Shown here piece after piece: positions 1-8,935 of a stretch of DNA of 30,521 bases. The notes beneath the pieces were generated by a model, which saw nothing but the letters and a program-made list of their open reading frames with translations, was not told the DNA's origin and ran no database searches. The DNA lies in the NCBI GenBank assembly GCA_032128395.1, contig JAQBGV010000155.1:1-30521 (forward strand), written 5' to 3'. How positions within the stretch are numbered: position 1 is the stretch's first letter; each line of letters starts with the position of its first letter. This DNA comes from JAQBGV01 sp032128395. GTDB taxonomy: Bacteria; Planctomycetota; UBA8108; UBA1146. The position numbers were made by a program, and so were the translations under genes.

Positions 1-53
1 CGATCGCGGGGGAAAGGGGGCGAACTGCGTACAGCTCGCGCCGTCTCTCAATT

Positions 54-2246
54 ATGCAATGTTCATGCATCGGTAAGCTGAGTCCGTCGAGTCATGTTCT
101 CGCTGATGAATTAGGTGGGGTCATCGATCTCACCCTCGGGCTCATCGGCGTGCACTCTTTCGCCACTGCGACCGATGGACGCGCGACCACCTTCGGGATC
201 GCGGACGCGGAGTTCGACACCGCGACGAACGGCTGCTTCGCACGCACCCTCGGCTTGATCGCGGGCCTGGCGACCGCGAACACCTGGGTCGGCGCCGCCT
301 TCTGCGTCGATGGGTGCAACCCGACGCGCTCGAACGAGAACCACCCGATGACGGAGATGGTGCTCAGCGACAGCTACCGCGGCTTCCTCACCGTCCTCTC
401 GATCGACATTCCGATCCCGGGAAGCCCCTTCTGCTTCCCCGGCGCCGCCGCGGCGTTCGAACACATTCTGTGGGAGATCGTCGAGTGGCCGGTGAACGCC
501 AGCGGCGAGATCTCCGGCTCCGGCACGCCGGTCTACTCGCAGACGCTCCGCACCGACAACTCGATCTCGATCGGGAACTGTCTGCCGCTGCCGCCGATCC
601 CGACCTTCGTCCCGGTGTTCCCCCTGATCGATCCGGAGAACTGGACGACGCCGACCTTCCCGATGAAGGAAGAGCACGTCTACCTGTCGAGGATCCAGAT
701 CGACGCGTTCTCGTTCACGTTCTCGGGCAGCGCGATCTCGCAGTTCTACACCTCGACCTCGAGCGCGAGCTGCACCGGTGGCAGCGAGTCGGGGACGCGG
801 CGGGGGGCTTGCTTCGGGCAGATGGACATCAATTTCCTCTCGCACGCCCCGATGCCCGACTTCCAGGTCGAGGACTCAGACGTGATCGTCCACGACGCCG
901 ACAAGGTGCTGATGAACGGGGAGCGCGTCCGGATCACCGCCGACATTCACAACTACGGCACCGACTCCGCCTCGAACGAGGCGGCGGCGACCCAAAAGGT
1001 CGAGTCGACCGAGGCCTGCGTCGATCCCTCGACGATGCTCTGCGACCAGTGCATGCCGAGCGGGGATGCGATGCGGTTCTTCGACGTGCAGGCGCAGTGT
1101 TTCGGGACGCCGTTCCCCGCCCCGGGTGCGGTGACCGATCGCCTCCAGTTCACATTCATGACGGAGCCCGCGAACTGCGGGGCCCCCCCGTTGACGTGTG
1201 ACACGTCGGGGAAGCAGGCGGGGCGAAATGCGGTCGCGGTCACCGGCACGTACTCTGGCGACATGTCGCTCTGGGATGGCATCCTGGCGGGGATCGACTC
1301 CCTCTGCTGCTTCAACACCGCGGAGAAGGAGCTTTTCGTCTTCACCGCGGGCGTGGACGACTGCAGTTTCGCGGATCCGGGCGACGTCTGCGCCAAGGCG
1401 ATCGATTGCTGCGTCGTGCCGATCATCCTCGTTCCGTCCCTCTCGGCGCTGACCTCGACCCAGCTCCAGGACCTCACGCAGTGCGCGTTCGCCGCGGGGG
1501 GGGGCGTGTTCGAGCTCCCCTCGACCACCGACCAGGTCGAACTGGCGATCTTCCTCGCCGAGATCGAGGCGGCCCTCGATGACGGCCAGTCCTCGGGGTT
1601 CCTGCCGCTACCGGTGGGACTCACGCAGGTCGCTCTCGCCGACCCGGGGCCCCAGCTGCTCGCGTCCCTGAACGTCGACCTCCTCGCGCCGCCGTTCGAC
1701 CTCCTCCCCGGCTTCCAGGTCGAGCTCATCGCACCGGCGGGAGTGGAGTTCACCGGTCTCCCGACGGTGGAGACCATCGGGGTCCCGATCGGTCCGATCA
1801 CCGTCGATCCCGGTCAGATCACGATCCCCGTGCTCGATGTCGAGTTCGGCTGCCAGAAGGTGATCAGCATCGGTGGCGTGATCGTCGTGTTGCCCGGGTT
1901 CGGACCGGGACCGGATGGCATGCTTCCGATCGAAGTGGTGGGGAGCAGTGGGGGAGTGCCGCTGTACTCGGCGACCGTCGCGCTCGCGGTGGTCGATGCC
2001 GGCCCGCCCTGCCCCCAGCCGTTCGTGCGGGGGGATGCCAACGGGAGCGGCGCGGTCGACATCGCGGACGCGATCGCGGCCCTCGGCTATCTCTTCGGGA
2101 ACGGTCCGCCCGCCGATCCGCTCGAGGCCGCCGATATCAACAACGACGGATGGATCGACATCTCCGACGCCGTGTACCTGCTTCAGTACCTGTTCGCGCA
2201 GGGCCCGGAGCCGGCGACGCCGTTCCCGGACCCGGGGTGTCCTTGA
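54..2246 (+). CDS. Secreted cysteine-rich protein with C-terminal dockerin-like domain (possibly 5'-partial)
   Basis: The last ~74 residues (from about 657) form two EF-hand-like dockerin repeats, with motifs GDANGSGAVDIADAIAALGY and ADINNDGWIDISDAVYLLQY. Such tails are common on secreted planctomycete proteins, where their partner is unknown. Residues ~265-310 look CARDB-like (an extracellular Ig-like fold), ending in ITADIHNYGTDSAS. Residues ~397-505 resemble the second half of a von Willebrand A fold (SGDMSLWDGI, then ELFVFTAGVDD, then GGGVFELP) but I see no MIDAS DxSxS motif. There are many cysteines, which fits an extracytoplasmic protein. No signal peptide follows the ATG at 54, and the same frame stays open to the window's left edge, so the true start may lie outside the window. 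The gene converges on the cupin gene downstream. The coding call is strong; the specific function is unknown. Confidence 0.85.
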   Translation: MQCSCIGKLSPSSHVLADELGGVIDLTLGLIGVHSFATATDGRATTFGIADAEFDTATNGCFARTLGLIAGLATANTWVGAAFCVDGCNPTRSNENHPMTEMVLSDSYRGFLTVLSIDIPIPGSPFCFPGAAAAFEHILWEIVEWPVNASGEISGSGTPVYSQTLRTDNSISIGNCLPLPPIPTFVPVFPLIDPENWTTPTFPMKEEHVYLSRIQIDAFSFTFSGSAISQFYTSTSSASCTGGSESGTRRGACFGQMDINFLSHAPMPDFQVEDSDVIVHDADKVLMNGERVRITADIHNYGTDSASNEAAATQKVESTEACVDPSTMLCDQCMPSGDAMRFFDVQAQCFGTPFPAPGAVTDRLQFTFMTEPANCGAPPLTCDTSGKQAGRNAVAVTGTYSGDMSLWDGILAGIDSLCCFNTAEKELFVFTAGVDDCSFADPGDVCAKAIDCCVVPIILVPSLSALTSTQLQDLTQCAFAAGGGVFELPSTTDQVELAIFLAEIEAALDDGQSSGFLPLPVGLTQVALADPGPQLLASLNVDLLAPPFDLLPGFQVELIAPAGVEFTGLPTVETIGVPIGPITVDPGQITIPVLDVEFGCQKVISIGGVIVVLPGFGPGPDGMLPIEVVGSSGGVPLYSATVALAVVDAGPPCPQPFVRGDANGSGAVDIADAIAALGYLFGNGPPADPLEAADINNDGWIDISDAVYLLQYLFAQGPEPATPFPDPGCP

Positions 2247-2338
2247 AGCGGCATCCCGAACCAGGCTCGATCAAACGCGTCGGGGGAGTGCTGGATCCCG
2301 TGTCGGGTAGGGTCGAACCAACCCAGCATGACGGGTTG

Positions 2339-2902
2339 TTACTCCGTGGGTAACGGCGGCCCGAGAACTTCCATGCCGTGTTCGCGAAACAGACGAGCCA
2401 AGTCGGGTCCCGTGGGAATCTCATCGAGCTTCGTGGACGCCGCGAAGAAAGCCTCCATCTCACCGGCCGGCTGAAATCCAATCAGCAGCCGGCCGATCGA
2501 ATCGCCCGTATGTGCCCATACGTGCGGGATGTCGCGCGGGGCAAAAACGGAATCACCGCTCTCGAGTTCGAAGCGCTGCTCGCCGACCTCGATCACGTAA
2601 CTTCCGTGAAAGACGTAGAACCATTCGTCCTGCCGATGATGAACGTGCCGCGGTGGACCTCCCTTCTTGTCATCGATCTGCTCGATGAGCAGAAGATTTC
2701 CGGTCGTATCGGTCGCAGAGAACTTCACATCGATCGGCAGCGAGCCGAATACTTTCCGTCGTTGACCGAACCGATCACGATCCGCCGGCACCTTGATTCC
2801 CTTTCGCGCCGATTTCTCCAGGTCTGCGAGGCTGCAGGTGGTACTGAGCAGAGGCAGCGCGAGAATGCTTCGAAGAACCGACCGGCGGTGTAGGGGTTTC
2901 AA
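2339..2902 (-). CDS. Secreted cupin-domain protein (Tat-type signal)
   Basis: A 187-residue protein with one cupin_2 barrel. The metal-binding motif is visible as H86-x-H88-x4-E93 (HVHHRQDEWFYV), with the second-motif histidine at H127 (FAPRDIPHVWAH). This is the pattern of mono-cupin dioxygenases, isomerases and sugar-binding cupins; the substrate cannot be told from sequence. The N-terminus RRSVLRSILALPLL looks like a twin-arginine signal, which suggests export with metal already bound. The start codon is TTG at 2902, chosen because GGAGGA lies 5 nt upstream (complement of 2908-2913). The gene stands alone, convergent with the dockerin-tailed protein and divergent from the membrane protein at 3246. 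Confidence 0.88.
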   Translation of the reverse strand: MKPLHRRSVLRSILALPLLSTTCSLADLEKSARKGIKVPADRDRFGQRRKVFGSLPIDVKFSATDTTGNLLLIEQIDDKKGGPPRHVHHRQDEWFYVFHGSYVIEVGEQRFELESGDSVFAPRDIPHVWAHTGDSIGRLLIGFQPAGEMEAFFAASTKLDEIPTGPDLARLFREHGMEVLGPPLPTE

Positions 2903-3245
2903 GATGATCCTCCGTTTCTAGGTTTCGATTGTGCTTTTCGGGACAGAGTAGAGCTCATCGAAGCTCGCACATGCCGGCGACAACCAGAGCGTCCGGAAGG
3001 ATTTCGGCATCGTCCGGCCTTTCCGCGGCGCCAGCCCCCGCCCACTCGGGCCGCTCACACGGCCGCCCCCATGGGTCGACCACACCGGTGCGAGGCGGAA
3101 CTGCGAGCAGCGGCGGCACAGGATAGCGGCGGAGGGCGGAGGTGTCCGCGATCGAGGAAGACGGACTCCCACCTTCCCCCCCCTCGCGCGCTCGGGTATC
3201 AGGGGACACGCCCACCGGTTCCGGCGACCCCGGGAGGATGTCCCC
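2903..3245. other. Divergent intergenic region, no gene seen
   Basis: This 343-bp gap lies between the leftward cupin gene and the rightward membrane-protein gene, so promoters for both should be here. Short open frames exist on both strands, but their translations are Arg/Ser/Pro-rich low-complexity sequence with no family resemblance. The only clear signals are the two ribosome-binding sites at its ends: GGAGGA for the cupin and GGGAGG at about 3231 for the gene at 3246. Confidence 0.5.
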
Positions 3246-4031
3246 ATGGCCGCTCCGTCGTTCGCACTGTTCGGGATTCTGCTCATCCTCGCGGTCCTCG
3301 CGGGACTCGGGATCGTCGTCTTCGTCCTGCTGTCCCGTCGTGCCCCCGAGGAGGGTGGGTCGACCGGCAGCGGGCTCGGTCGGGGGGGCTGTGTCGTCGT
3401 CGGGGTCCTGGGGATCGCGGCGCTCTATCTCCTGCTCCGCGCGGCGGGGGGGCCGACCAGGATCGAGGGGGACGTCACGGTCCGCATCTCATCTCCCGGG
3501 GCCGAGCTCTTCCTCGACACGCAGTTCATCGGCACGGGTGACGCCGCGATCTCCCCGTCGAGTGCCGGCGTCGATCTCGGCGTCGAGATCGAAGAGTCGC
3601 AGGTCGCCGAGCACCTCTTCCCAGGTGGCGAGATCGTCCACCGCGAGCAGGGCGCGGTCCTCTCCGGACAGAGTCGCGACCGGAGTTTCTTCCTCCGTAC
3701 TTGGACCGTCCTCCTCCGCACCCCCGAGGGGGAACTCGATTCGGTGGCGATCCTCGTTTTCGAGCTCAGCGACTACGCGGGTGGAGTGGCGGAACGGCGT
3801 GCGCTCACGCTGCGCGCCCGCAACGACGGCCAGCGCGTCCTCTCCCCCGGCCTCGCCTCCGTGCAGTTCTCCGGCAGATCGTTCCTCGATCGACTGATCC
3901 GCATCGAGCACCCGCCCCGCTACGAGATCCAGATCCTGACCGGCCCCATCCCCGAGCAATCCCGCGTCGAGGGCGAGGAGCCGACCTTCGTCGTCGATCG
4001 ATTCCCCACCCGCGAGAGCACACCGCGATGA
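3246..4031 (+). CDS. Membrane protein with PEGA-like motif, in operon with Ser/Thr kinase
   Basis: A 261-residue protein. Two hydrophobic segments (about residues 5-29 and 48-66) are joined by a Gly-rich linker. After the second comes a PEGA-like stretch (about 76-100, VRISSPGAELFLDTQFIGTG), a motif typical of extracytoplasmic beta-sandwich domains in bacterial kinase and surface proteins. The rest has no family I recognise. The start is supported by GGGAGG about 9 nt upstream. Its TGA stop overlaps the ATG of the kinase (ATGA), so the two are translationally coupled. This suggests it acts with the kinase, for example as a partner or substrate in the envelope, but that is inference from position. 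Confidence 0.82.
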   Translation: MAAPSFALFGILLILAVLAGLGIVVFVLLSRRAPEEGGSTGSGLGRGGCVVVGVLGIAALYLLLRAAGGPTRIEGDVTVRISSPGAELFLDTQFIGTGDAAISPSSAGVDLGVEIEESQVAEHLFPGGEIVHREQGAVLSGQSRDRSFFLRTWTVLLRTPEGELDSVAILVFELSDYAGGVAERRALTLRARNDGQRVLSPGLASVQFSGRSFLDRLIRIEHPPRYEIQILTGPIPEQSRVEGEEPTFVVDRFPTRESTPR

Positions 4032-6907
4032 GTCGCAAGGACTCTGAAGAAGCCAAACTGCCCTCGGACGAGGGTGGCACCGACCACGACGCCTCGGGTC
4101 GAGATCCCGAGGAGACCATCGCCGCCGGGTCGATTCCCCACCCCCCGAGCCCCGGCACTGCGCCCACCACTCGCGAAGCACTTCCCGATCGGATCGGCCC
4201 GTATCGCATTCTGGAGCGGCTGGGTCAGGGGGGCTTCGGCGTCGTCTACCGTGCCGAGCAGCGGGGGGCGATCCGAAGGCAGGTGGCGGTCAAGGTCATC
4301 AAGGCGGGGATGGACACCAAGCAGGTCCTGGCTCGCTTCGACGCGGAGAAGAATGCGCTCTCCCTGATGAGTCATCCGAACATCGCACGGGTGCTCGACT
4401 CCGGCGAAACCGCGGAGGGGCGTCCGTACTTCGCGATGGAGTACGTCGACGGGACCCCCATCACGAGCTACTGCCAGCGAGAGAAGCTGGTCCTCGAAGA
4501 TCGACTTCGGCTCTTTCAGCAGGTTTGTCGCGGCGTGCAACACGCCCACACCAAGGCCGTGGTGCATCGAGATCTCAAGCCGGGGAACATTCTCGTCACC
4601 CGCGAGGACGAGAAGCCGACCGTCAAGATCATCGACTTCGGTCTGGCCAAAGCCCTGGCACAGCCACTCACCGACATGACCGTGGTGACCGAACAGCGTC
4701 AGCTCATCGGGACGCTCGAGTACATGAGCCCCGAGCAGGCCAAGTCCGCGGGAAGTGACGTCGACACCAAGACCGATGTGTATTCGTTGGGAATGGTGCT
4801 CTACGAACTCCTGGTCGATACCCAGCCCTTCGAGAACCTGCGGACTCGTACCGACGCGGAGATCATCCATGTCATCGGCGAACAGGACCCTCCGCGGCCC
4901 AGTCAACGAGTGGGTCGTCTCGACCACGAATCGTTGTCTCGCATCGCAGGGGGGCGGGGGCTCGAACCCCATCGTCTGCTGGCGCGGCTTCGTGGAGAGC
5001 TCGACTGGATCGTGATGAAAGCGATCGAGAAGCAGCGGGAGCGGCGGTACGAAACGCCTCTCGATCTGGCCGCCGACATCGAGCGGCACCTCCGGGGAGA
5101 GGAGGCGATCGAGGCCCGTCCTCCGAGCGTGGGGTATCGGATGCAGAAGTTTGCCCGGCGCTACCGACGAGGTCTCGCATTCTCGATGATCGTGCTCGTG
5201 GCTCTGACCGTGGGTATGGCGTGGGCGGTAGTCGAGCGAAACGATGCGATCCGCAGCAAGGAGCAGGTGCTTCGTCTCTCCGACATGAAGCTCTTGTCCG
5301 AGTACGTCGAAGAAGCGAAGGCGCTCTGGCCGGCGGTACCCGAGAAGATCGATGCACTGAACGCTTGGCTCGACAAGGCTCGTGCACTCCAGGCGCGACT
5401 GCCGCTCCACGTGCTCGCGTTGCAGCAGATGCGAATCGACTCCGGAGCGGATTCCGAAACCGAGACGGTAGCGAACGCTTGGCAGCGCGAGACTCTGGCC
5501 CGGCTCGTCGAGCAACTGAGCCAGTTCGCCTCCGGTGGGGCACTCGCTGACGTCGAAGATCGCCTGGAGTGGGCGACCCAGCTCGATGCGCTGACCGTGA
5601 GCGGGCCGGCTGCGGCAAGCGCATGGGAGGATGCGATCGCCTCCATCTCCGATCCGACGGAGTGCCCACTCTACGACGGGTTGGTCATCGCCCCACAGTT
5701 CGGCCTGTTTCCCCTCGACAAGAACCCGCAAGGGCTGTGGGAATTCTGGCATCTCCAGAGCGGCCAGCAGCCGCTCCCGAATCCGAACTACGATCCCGAA
5801 AAAGAAGAGTTCAATCGCTGGGTCATCACCGAGGACACCGGGATCGTGTTCGTGCTGATCCCCGGTGGGTCGTTTCGAATGGGCGCGGAGCGACCTCCCG
5901 TTGGCTTGGAGTTCGATCCACCCGGCGTGGGGATGAAATTCGATCCTTCAGCAAGTTCACTTCGAGTATCGAGCGTGGTGCCCGGATCCCTCGCCGATCG
6001 TGCGACGCTCCAAGTGGGGGATCAACTGGAATCGGTCCAGGGCAATGCTACCCGCACCCTTTTCGACTTCGATCAGTGCCTCTGGACACTTGCGACGGGG
6101 AGCCCCGCGACGTTCGTAGTGGATCGAGGGGGTGAGAAGAAGACCCTGAGCGCACTGGTGGAGATCGGCTTCGGTTCCCCCCATGTCAACCCGGGGGCGG
6201 AGTTGGATGAAGCTCCCGTCCACTTGGTTTCTCTGCGTGCCTACTTCCTGTCCAAGTATGAGATGACACAAGGACAGTGGCTCCGAAGCCCGGCCGAGAT
6301 CCGCGATCCGAGTGTCCAGAAGAAGGGTTACATCCAGAAGCCCGACCCGCGGCTCGGGATTCCGAACCCCACCGTCGACCGTCGCCATCCGGTCGAGCAC
6401 GTCTCCTGGGATGATTGCCAGCAGACCCTCGTTCGATTCGGGCTCTCCCTCCCGAACGAGACACAGTGGGAGCGGGGGTATCGCGCCGGTACGACGACTC
6501 GATTCTGGTCGGGAGATCGTCTGCTCGACCTCCAAGGGAAGGCCAACTTCGGTGATCACACCTATCGGGTGACCCTTCCCGGCAGGGAGGCGACCCTGAA
6601 TGTCAACGACGGGTGGGTGGCCCATGCGCCGATCGGCTCATTCGAGGCGAACCCGTTCGGACTCCACGATATCCACGGCAACGTGTGGGAGTGGACGCGA
6701 ACCTCGAATTCGTGGTACGGCGTGACTCCGGTGAGCGACGAGGACGGCGCGAGAGGTCCTGGCCCCGAGATCGTCACGAGCCACCGCGTCGCCCGAGGGG
6801 GTGGGTTCAAAACCCTCGCAGGCGGCGCCTCAGCTCGCTTGTGGCGCCCGCCGACGGTGCTCGAGGATGACATCGGCGTGCGTCCCGCGAAAATGCTCGA
6901 CCGCTGA
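4028..6907 (+). CDS. Transmembrane Ser/Thr protein kinase with C-terminal SUMF1-like domain containing an inserted PDZ-like segment
   Basis: A 959-residue receptor kinase. The N-terminal Hanks-type domain shows G66-Q-G-G-F-G71, ATP lysine K89 (VAVK), HRD aspartate D182 with N187 (HRDLKPGN), DFG at D203 and GTLEYMSPEQA, so it should be active. A transmembrane helix lies at ~382-402 (GLAFSMIVLVALTVGMAW), followed by a helical linker. From ~611 (IPGGSFRMGAE) begins a formylglycine-enzyme-like (SUMF1) domain that resumes at ~726 (DEAPVHLVSL) and ends with HGNVWEWTR and RVARGGGF. Between them, residues ~645-672 (VVPGSLADRATLQVGDQL) read as a PDZ-like module. The SUMF1 part lacks the catalytic cysteines of true FGEs and is probably a binding domain. 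The ATG at 4028 was chosen over an upstream in-frame start because it overlaps the preceding stop and begins the acidic leader MSRKDSEEAK. Confidence 0.93.
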   Translation: MSRKDSEEAKLPSDEGGTDHDASGRDPEETIAAGSIPHPPSPGTAPTTREALPDRIGPYRILERLGQGGFGVVYRAEQRGAIRRQVAVKVIKAGMDTKQVLARFDAEKNALSLMSHPNIARVLDSGETAEGRPYFAMEYVDGTPITSYCQREKLVLEDRLRLFQQVCRGVQHAHTKAVVHRDLKPGNILVTREDEKPTVKIIDFGLAKALAQPLTDMTVVTEQRQLIGTLEYMSPEQAKSAGSDVDTKTDVYSLGMVLYELLVDTQPFENLRTRTDAEIIHVIGEQDPPRPSQRVGRLDHESLSRIAGGRGLEPHRLLARLRGELDWIVMKAIEKQRERRYETPLDLAADIERHLRGEEAIEARPPSVGYRMQKFARRYRRGLAFSMIVLVALTVGMAWAVVERNDAIRSKEQVLRLSDMKLLSEYVEEAKALWPAVPEKIDALNAWLDKARALQARLPLHVLALQQMRIDSGADSETETVANAWQRETLARLVEQLSQFASGGALADVEDRLEWATQLDALTVSGPAAASAWEDAIASISDPTECPLYDGLVIAPQFGLFPLDKNPQGLWEFWHLQSGQQPLPNPNYDPEKEEFNRWVITEDTGIVFVLIPGGSFRMGAERPPVGLEFDPPGVGMKFDPSASSLRVSSVVPGSLADRATLQVGDQLESVQGNATRTLFDFDQCLWTLATGSPATFVVDRGGEKKTLSALVEIGFGSPHVNPGAELDEAPVHLVSLRAYFLSKYEMTQGQWLRSPAEIRDPSVQKKGYIQKPDPRLGIPNPTVDRRHPVEHVSWDDCQQTLVRFGLSLPNETQWERGYRAGTTTRFWSGDRLLDLQGKANFGDHTYRVTLPGREATLNVNDGWVAHAPIGSFEANPFGLHDIHGNVWEWTRTSNSWYGVTPVSDEDGARGPGPEIVTSHRVARGGGFKTLAGGASARLWRPPTVLEDDIGVRPAKMLDR

Positions 6908-7092
6908 TGGTGACGATGACGACGTGTCGAGGGGCCACCTCGTTGCCGTAGTGTTTCTCGATTCGTCGCCGAGCCGCGCGAATGCCAGACCCGACGTCGA
7001 CGATGATCGTTGAGTTCTCGAGCGAAGAATTGCCGGATTTCTTGGGAAACTGCTCGGTTGCGAACGCGAACGGAAATGCTCCATCTCTGACG

Positions 7093-7100
7093 AAGGAGGT
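7093..7100 (+). promoter_or_regulatory. Strong Shine-Dalgarno for the methyltransferase
   Basis: AAGGAGGT lies 6 nt before GTG 7107 and fixes that non-ATG start. It is one of the best ribosome-binding sites in the window. Confidence 0.75.
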
Positions 7101-7106
7101 ACCGCA

Positions 7107-8072
7107 GTGACCGAGTCCGCCCCCACGCGTGCGCTCGATCTGGAGGCATTCGCGGCTAGCCTCGAACTCGACCGACCTGCCGGATCAACGACCGAATATC
7201 CTCAGCCCGGGGCCGCAGCCAAGGCAACGCGAAGACCGAGCTTCCTCGCTCGGCTGTTCCTCGCCGCGGTCGCGCGCTCTGCGAGCCTGCGCCGTGGTGG
7301 GTTCCGACTCTTCTTCAACGCGCTCGCACGTCGTTCGGTGAGTCTGGTTTCGTGGACCCAGATGAACTACGGGTACGCAACCGTCGACGGCGACGGCCAC
7401 ACGATTGCTCTCGAACCCGCCGACGAGGCGGAGCGCTTCTGTCACCAACTCCACGCCCGCGTTGCGGGAGCCGTCGATCTCGCGAACAAGGACCACGCCG
7501 AGGTCAGCTGCGGTCGCGGCGGCGGCGCTGCGTTCGTCCACAAGAGCTTCGGCCCGAAGAGCACGATCGGGATCGATATCGCGCCCTGCGCGATCGAGTT
7601 CTGCCGGGCCCGACACGTCGCACCGGGTCTAGAGTTCTCGGTCGGCGACGCCGAGAACCTGCCGCTCGAAGATGAGAGCGTCGACGCGATCACCAACATC
7701 GAGGCGAGCTTCTGCTACGGAGACATGGGAAAGTTCCTCGCGGAGGTCCACCGAGTGCTCCGCCCGGGGGGATGGTTCCTGTTCGCGGATATGCGACTCC
7801 TCGAGGAAGTTTCCGGGCTCCTCGATGAGCTTCGAGATTCAGGCCTCGAGGTTCTCGAGGGTGAGGACATCACGCAGAACGTATTTCGATCGCTCGAGCT
7901 CGACCACGATCGGCGCATTTCGATGATCCACGGTAGCGCTCCCCGGCTCCTTCGCGGGGCGATGGGTACTTTCGCTGGCGTGAAAGGCTCGCGGATGCCG
8001 AACCTGCTCTCGAACCGAGAGATGCTCTACCTGCGCTTCGTTGCGAGAAAGAGCGCGGCAAGCCAGGCATGA
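7107..8072 (+). CDS. SAM-dependent methyltransferase (Methyltransf_11, phthiotriol/tocopherol methyltransferase-like)
   Basis: A 321-residue class I methyltransferase. Motif I is HAEVSCGRGGG (C135-G140, with Ser where Gly is usual), then TIGIDIAP (motif II), VGDAENLPLEDESVDAI (motif III) and LRPGGWFLFADM. The NYGYA motif ahead of the Rossmann fold is typical of small-molecule and lipid methyltransferases in the phenolphthiotriol or tocopherol group. About 90 residues precede it, including a basic, amphipathic-looking stretch (FLARLFLAAVARSASLRR) that could bind membrane. The start is GTG with a perfect ribosome-binding site. Its stop overlaps the ATG of the acyltransferase (ATGA), so a lipid or lipid-like methyl acceptor is likely. 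The exact substrate is unknown. Confidence 0.9.
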   Translation: MTESAPTRALDLEAFAASLELDRPAGSTTEYPQPGAAAKATRRPSFLARLFLAAVARSASLRRGGFRLFFNALARRSVSLVSWTQMNYGYATVDGDGHTIALEPADEAERFCHQLHARVAGAVDLANKDHAEVSCGRGGGAAFVHKSFGPKSTIGIDIAPCAIEFCRARHVAPGLEFSVGDAENLPLEDESVDAITNIEASFCYGDMGKFLAEVHRVLRPGGWFLFADMRLLEEVSGLLDELRDSGLEVLEGEDITQNVFRSLELDHDRRISMIHGSAPRLLRGAMGTFAGVKGSRMPNLLSNREMLYLRFVARKSAASQA

Positions 8073-8935
8073 GCGATTCCTCGGCTAGCCGCATGGTCGG
8101 AGACGGTCCAACCGAGAATTCCATCCCAGTTTCCGCCACGATCCCGATGCGCGCGAGCCGATTCTTGGCGCTAGGCCGTGGGGTGCGTCTTACGAGTTGG
8201 GCTGCGTACTGCAAGCTCTCCGTCGATCGTGCGCAGGGGAGCGCTACCACCGAGGCGGAGCGAGTCGAGGCGCAGAACCGGTGGACGCATCGTTTCCTCG
8301 CGGGCGCGGTCCGACGGATGGGACTGACGGTGCGGATCCACGGCTGCGTGCCGACGGGTGGCGTGCTGCTCGCGCCGAATCACCTGGGCTACGCAGACAT
8401 CGCCGCGATCGGTTCGTGCCTCGAGTGTTGTTTCACGACGACTTCGGAAGTGATGGAGAATCCAGTTGCCGGAAAACTCGTGCGGAGCGTCGGTGCGATC
8501 GTCATACCTCGCCGATTGACGTCACGCCTCTCCGGAGCGCGCGCCCGCGTGCGGCAGCGGCTCGAGCAGGGGGCTCCCGTCTGCATCTTCCTCGAGGGCA
8601 CCTCGACCGGCGGAGACCGTGTCCTTCCCTTCCGATCGTTCTTCATCGAAGCGGCGATCGAGACCGGGTCCCCGGTCGTCCCCGTAGCGCTGTTCTGGCG
8701 CGCCATCACACCGGCCGCGAGGGTGGAGGAGGATCTCGCTTTCTGGAAGGACCACCAGCTGTGGGAACACCTCTGGCGACTCCTCGGCCTCAGCGGCTTC
8801 GAAGTGGATGTCCGGTTCGGAGCTCCGATCCCGAGTGCGAACACGAACCGGAAGGAACTCGCGTGCCTCGTTCGCAGCCGAGTCATCGCGTTGCTCGAAG
8901 AATCCGGTTGGCGCGGAAGAACGATCTCTCACTGA
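8069..8935 (+). CDS. 1-acyl-sn-glycerol-3-phosphate acyltransferase-family protein (PlsC-like)
   Basis: A 288-residue lysophospholipid acyltransferase-family protein. The HX4D catalytic motif is H105-L-G-Y-A-D110 (APNHLGYADIAA) and the acceptor-binding motif is FLEGTSTGG (E176-G177-T178). Both match PlsC-type enzymes, which transfer acyl chains to lysophosphatidate or related lyso-lipids at the inner membrane face. The N-terminal ~60 residues are less conserved. It overlaps the methyltransferase by 4 bp, so the pair is probably co-translated. Because it is paired with a methyltransferase rather than other phospholipid genes, it may act on a specialised lipid (an ornithine-lipid OlsA-like role is one alternative). 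Family assignment is firm; substrate is not. Confidence 0.9.
   Translation: MSDSSASRMVGDGPTENSIPVSATIPMRASRFLALGRGVRLTSWAAYCKLSVDRAQGSATTEAERVEAQNRWTHRFLAGAVRRMGLTVRIHGCVPTGGVLLAPNHLGYADIAAIGSCLECCFTTTSEVMENPVAGKLVRSVGAIVIPRRLTSRLSGARARVRQRLEQGAPVCIFLEGTSTGGDRVLPFRSFFIEAAIETGSPVVPVALFWRAITPAARVEEDLAFWKDHQLWEHLWRLLGLSGFEVDVRFGAPIPSANTNRKELACLVRSRVIALLEESGWRGRTISH

Noticed and set aside
3920..5752. Minus-strand open frame (610 codons) opposite the kinase
   Set aside because: Antisense to a kinase domain with all catalytic motifs intact.
5858..6907. Catalytically active formylglycine-generating enzyme
   Set aside because: The RVARGGGF region lacks the catalytic cysteines, and no sulfatase gene is in the window.
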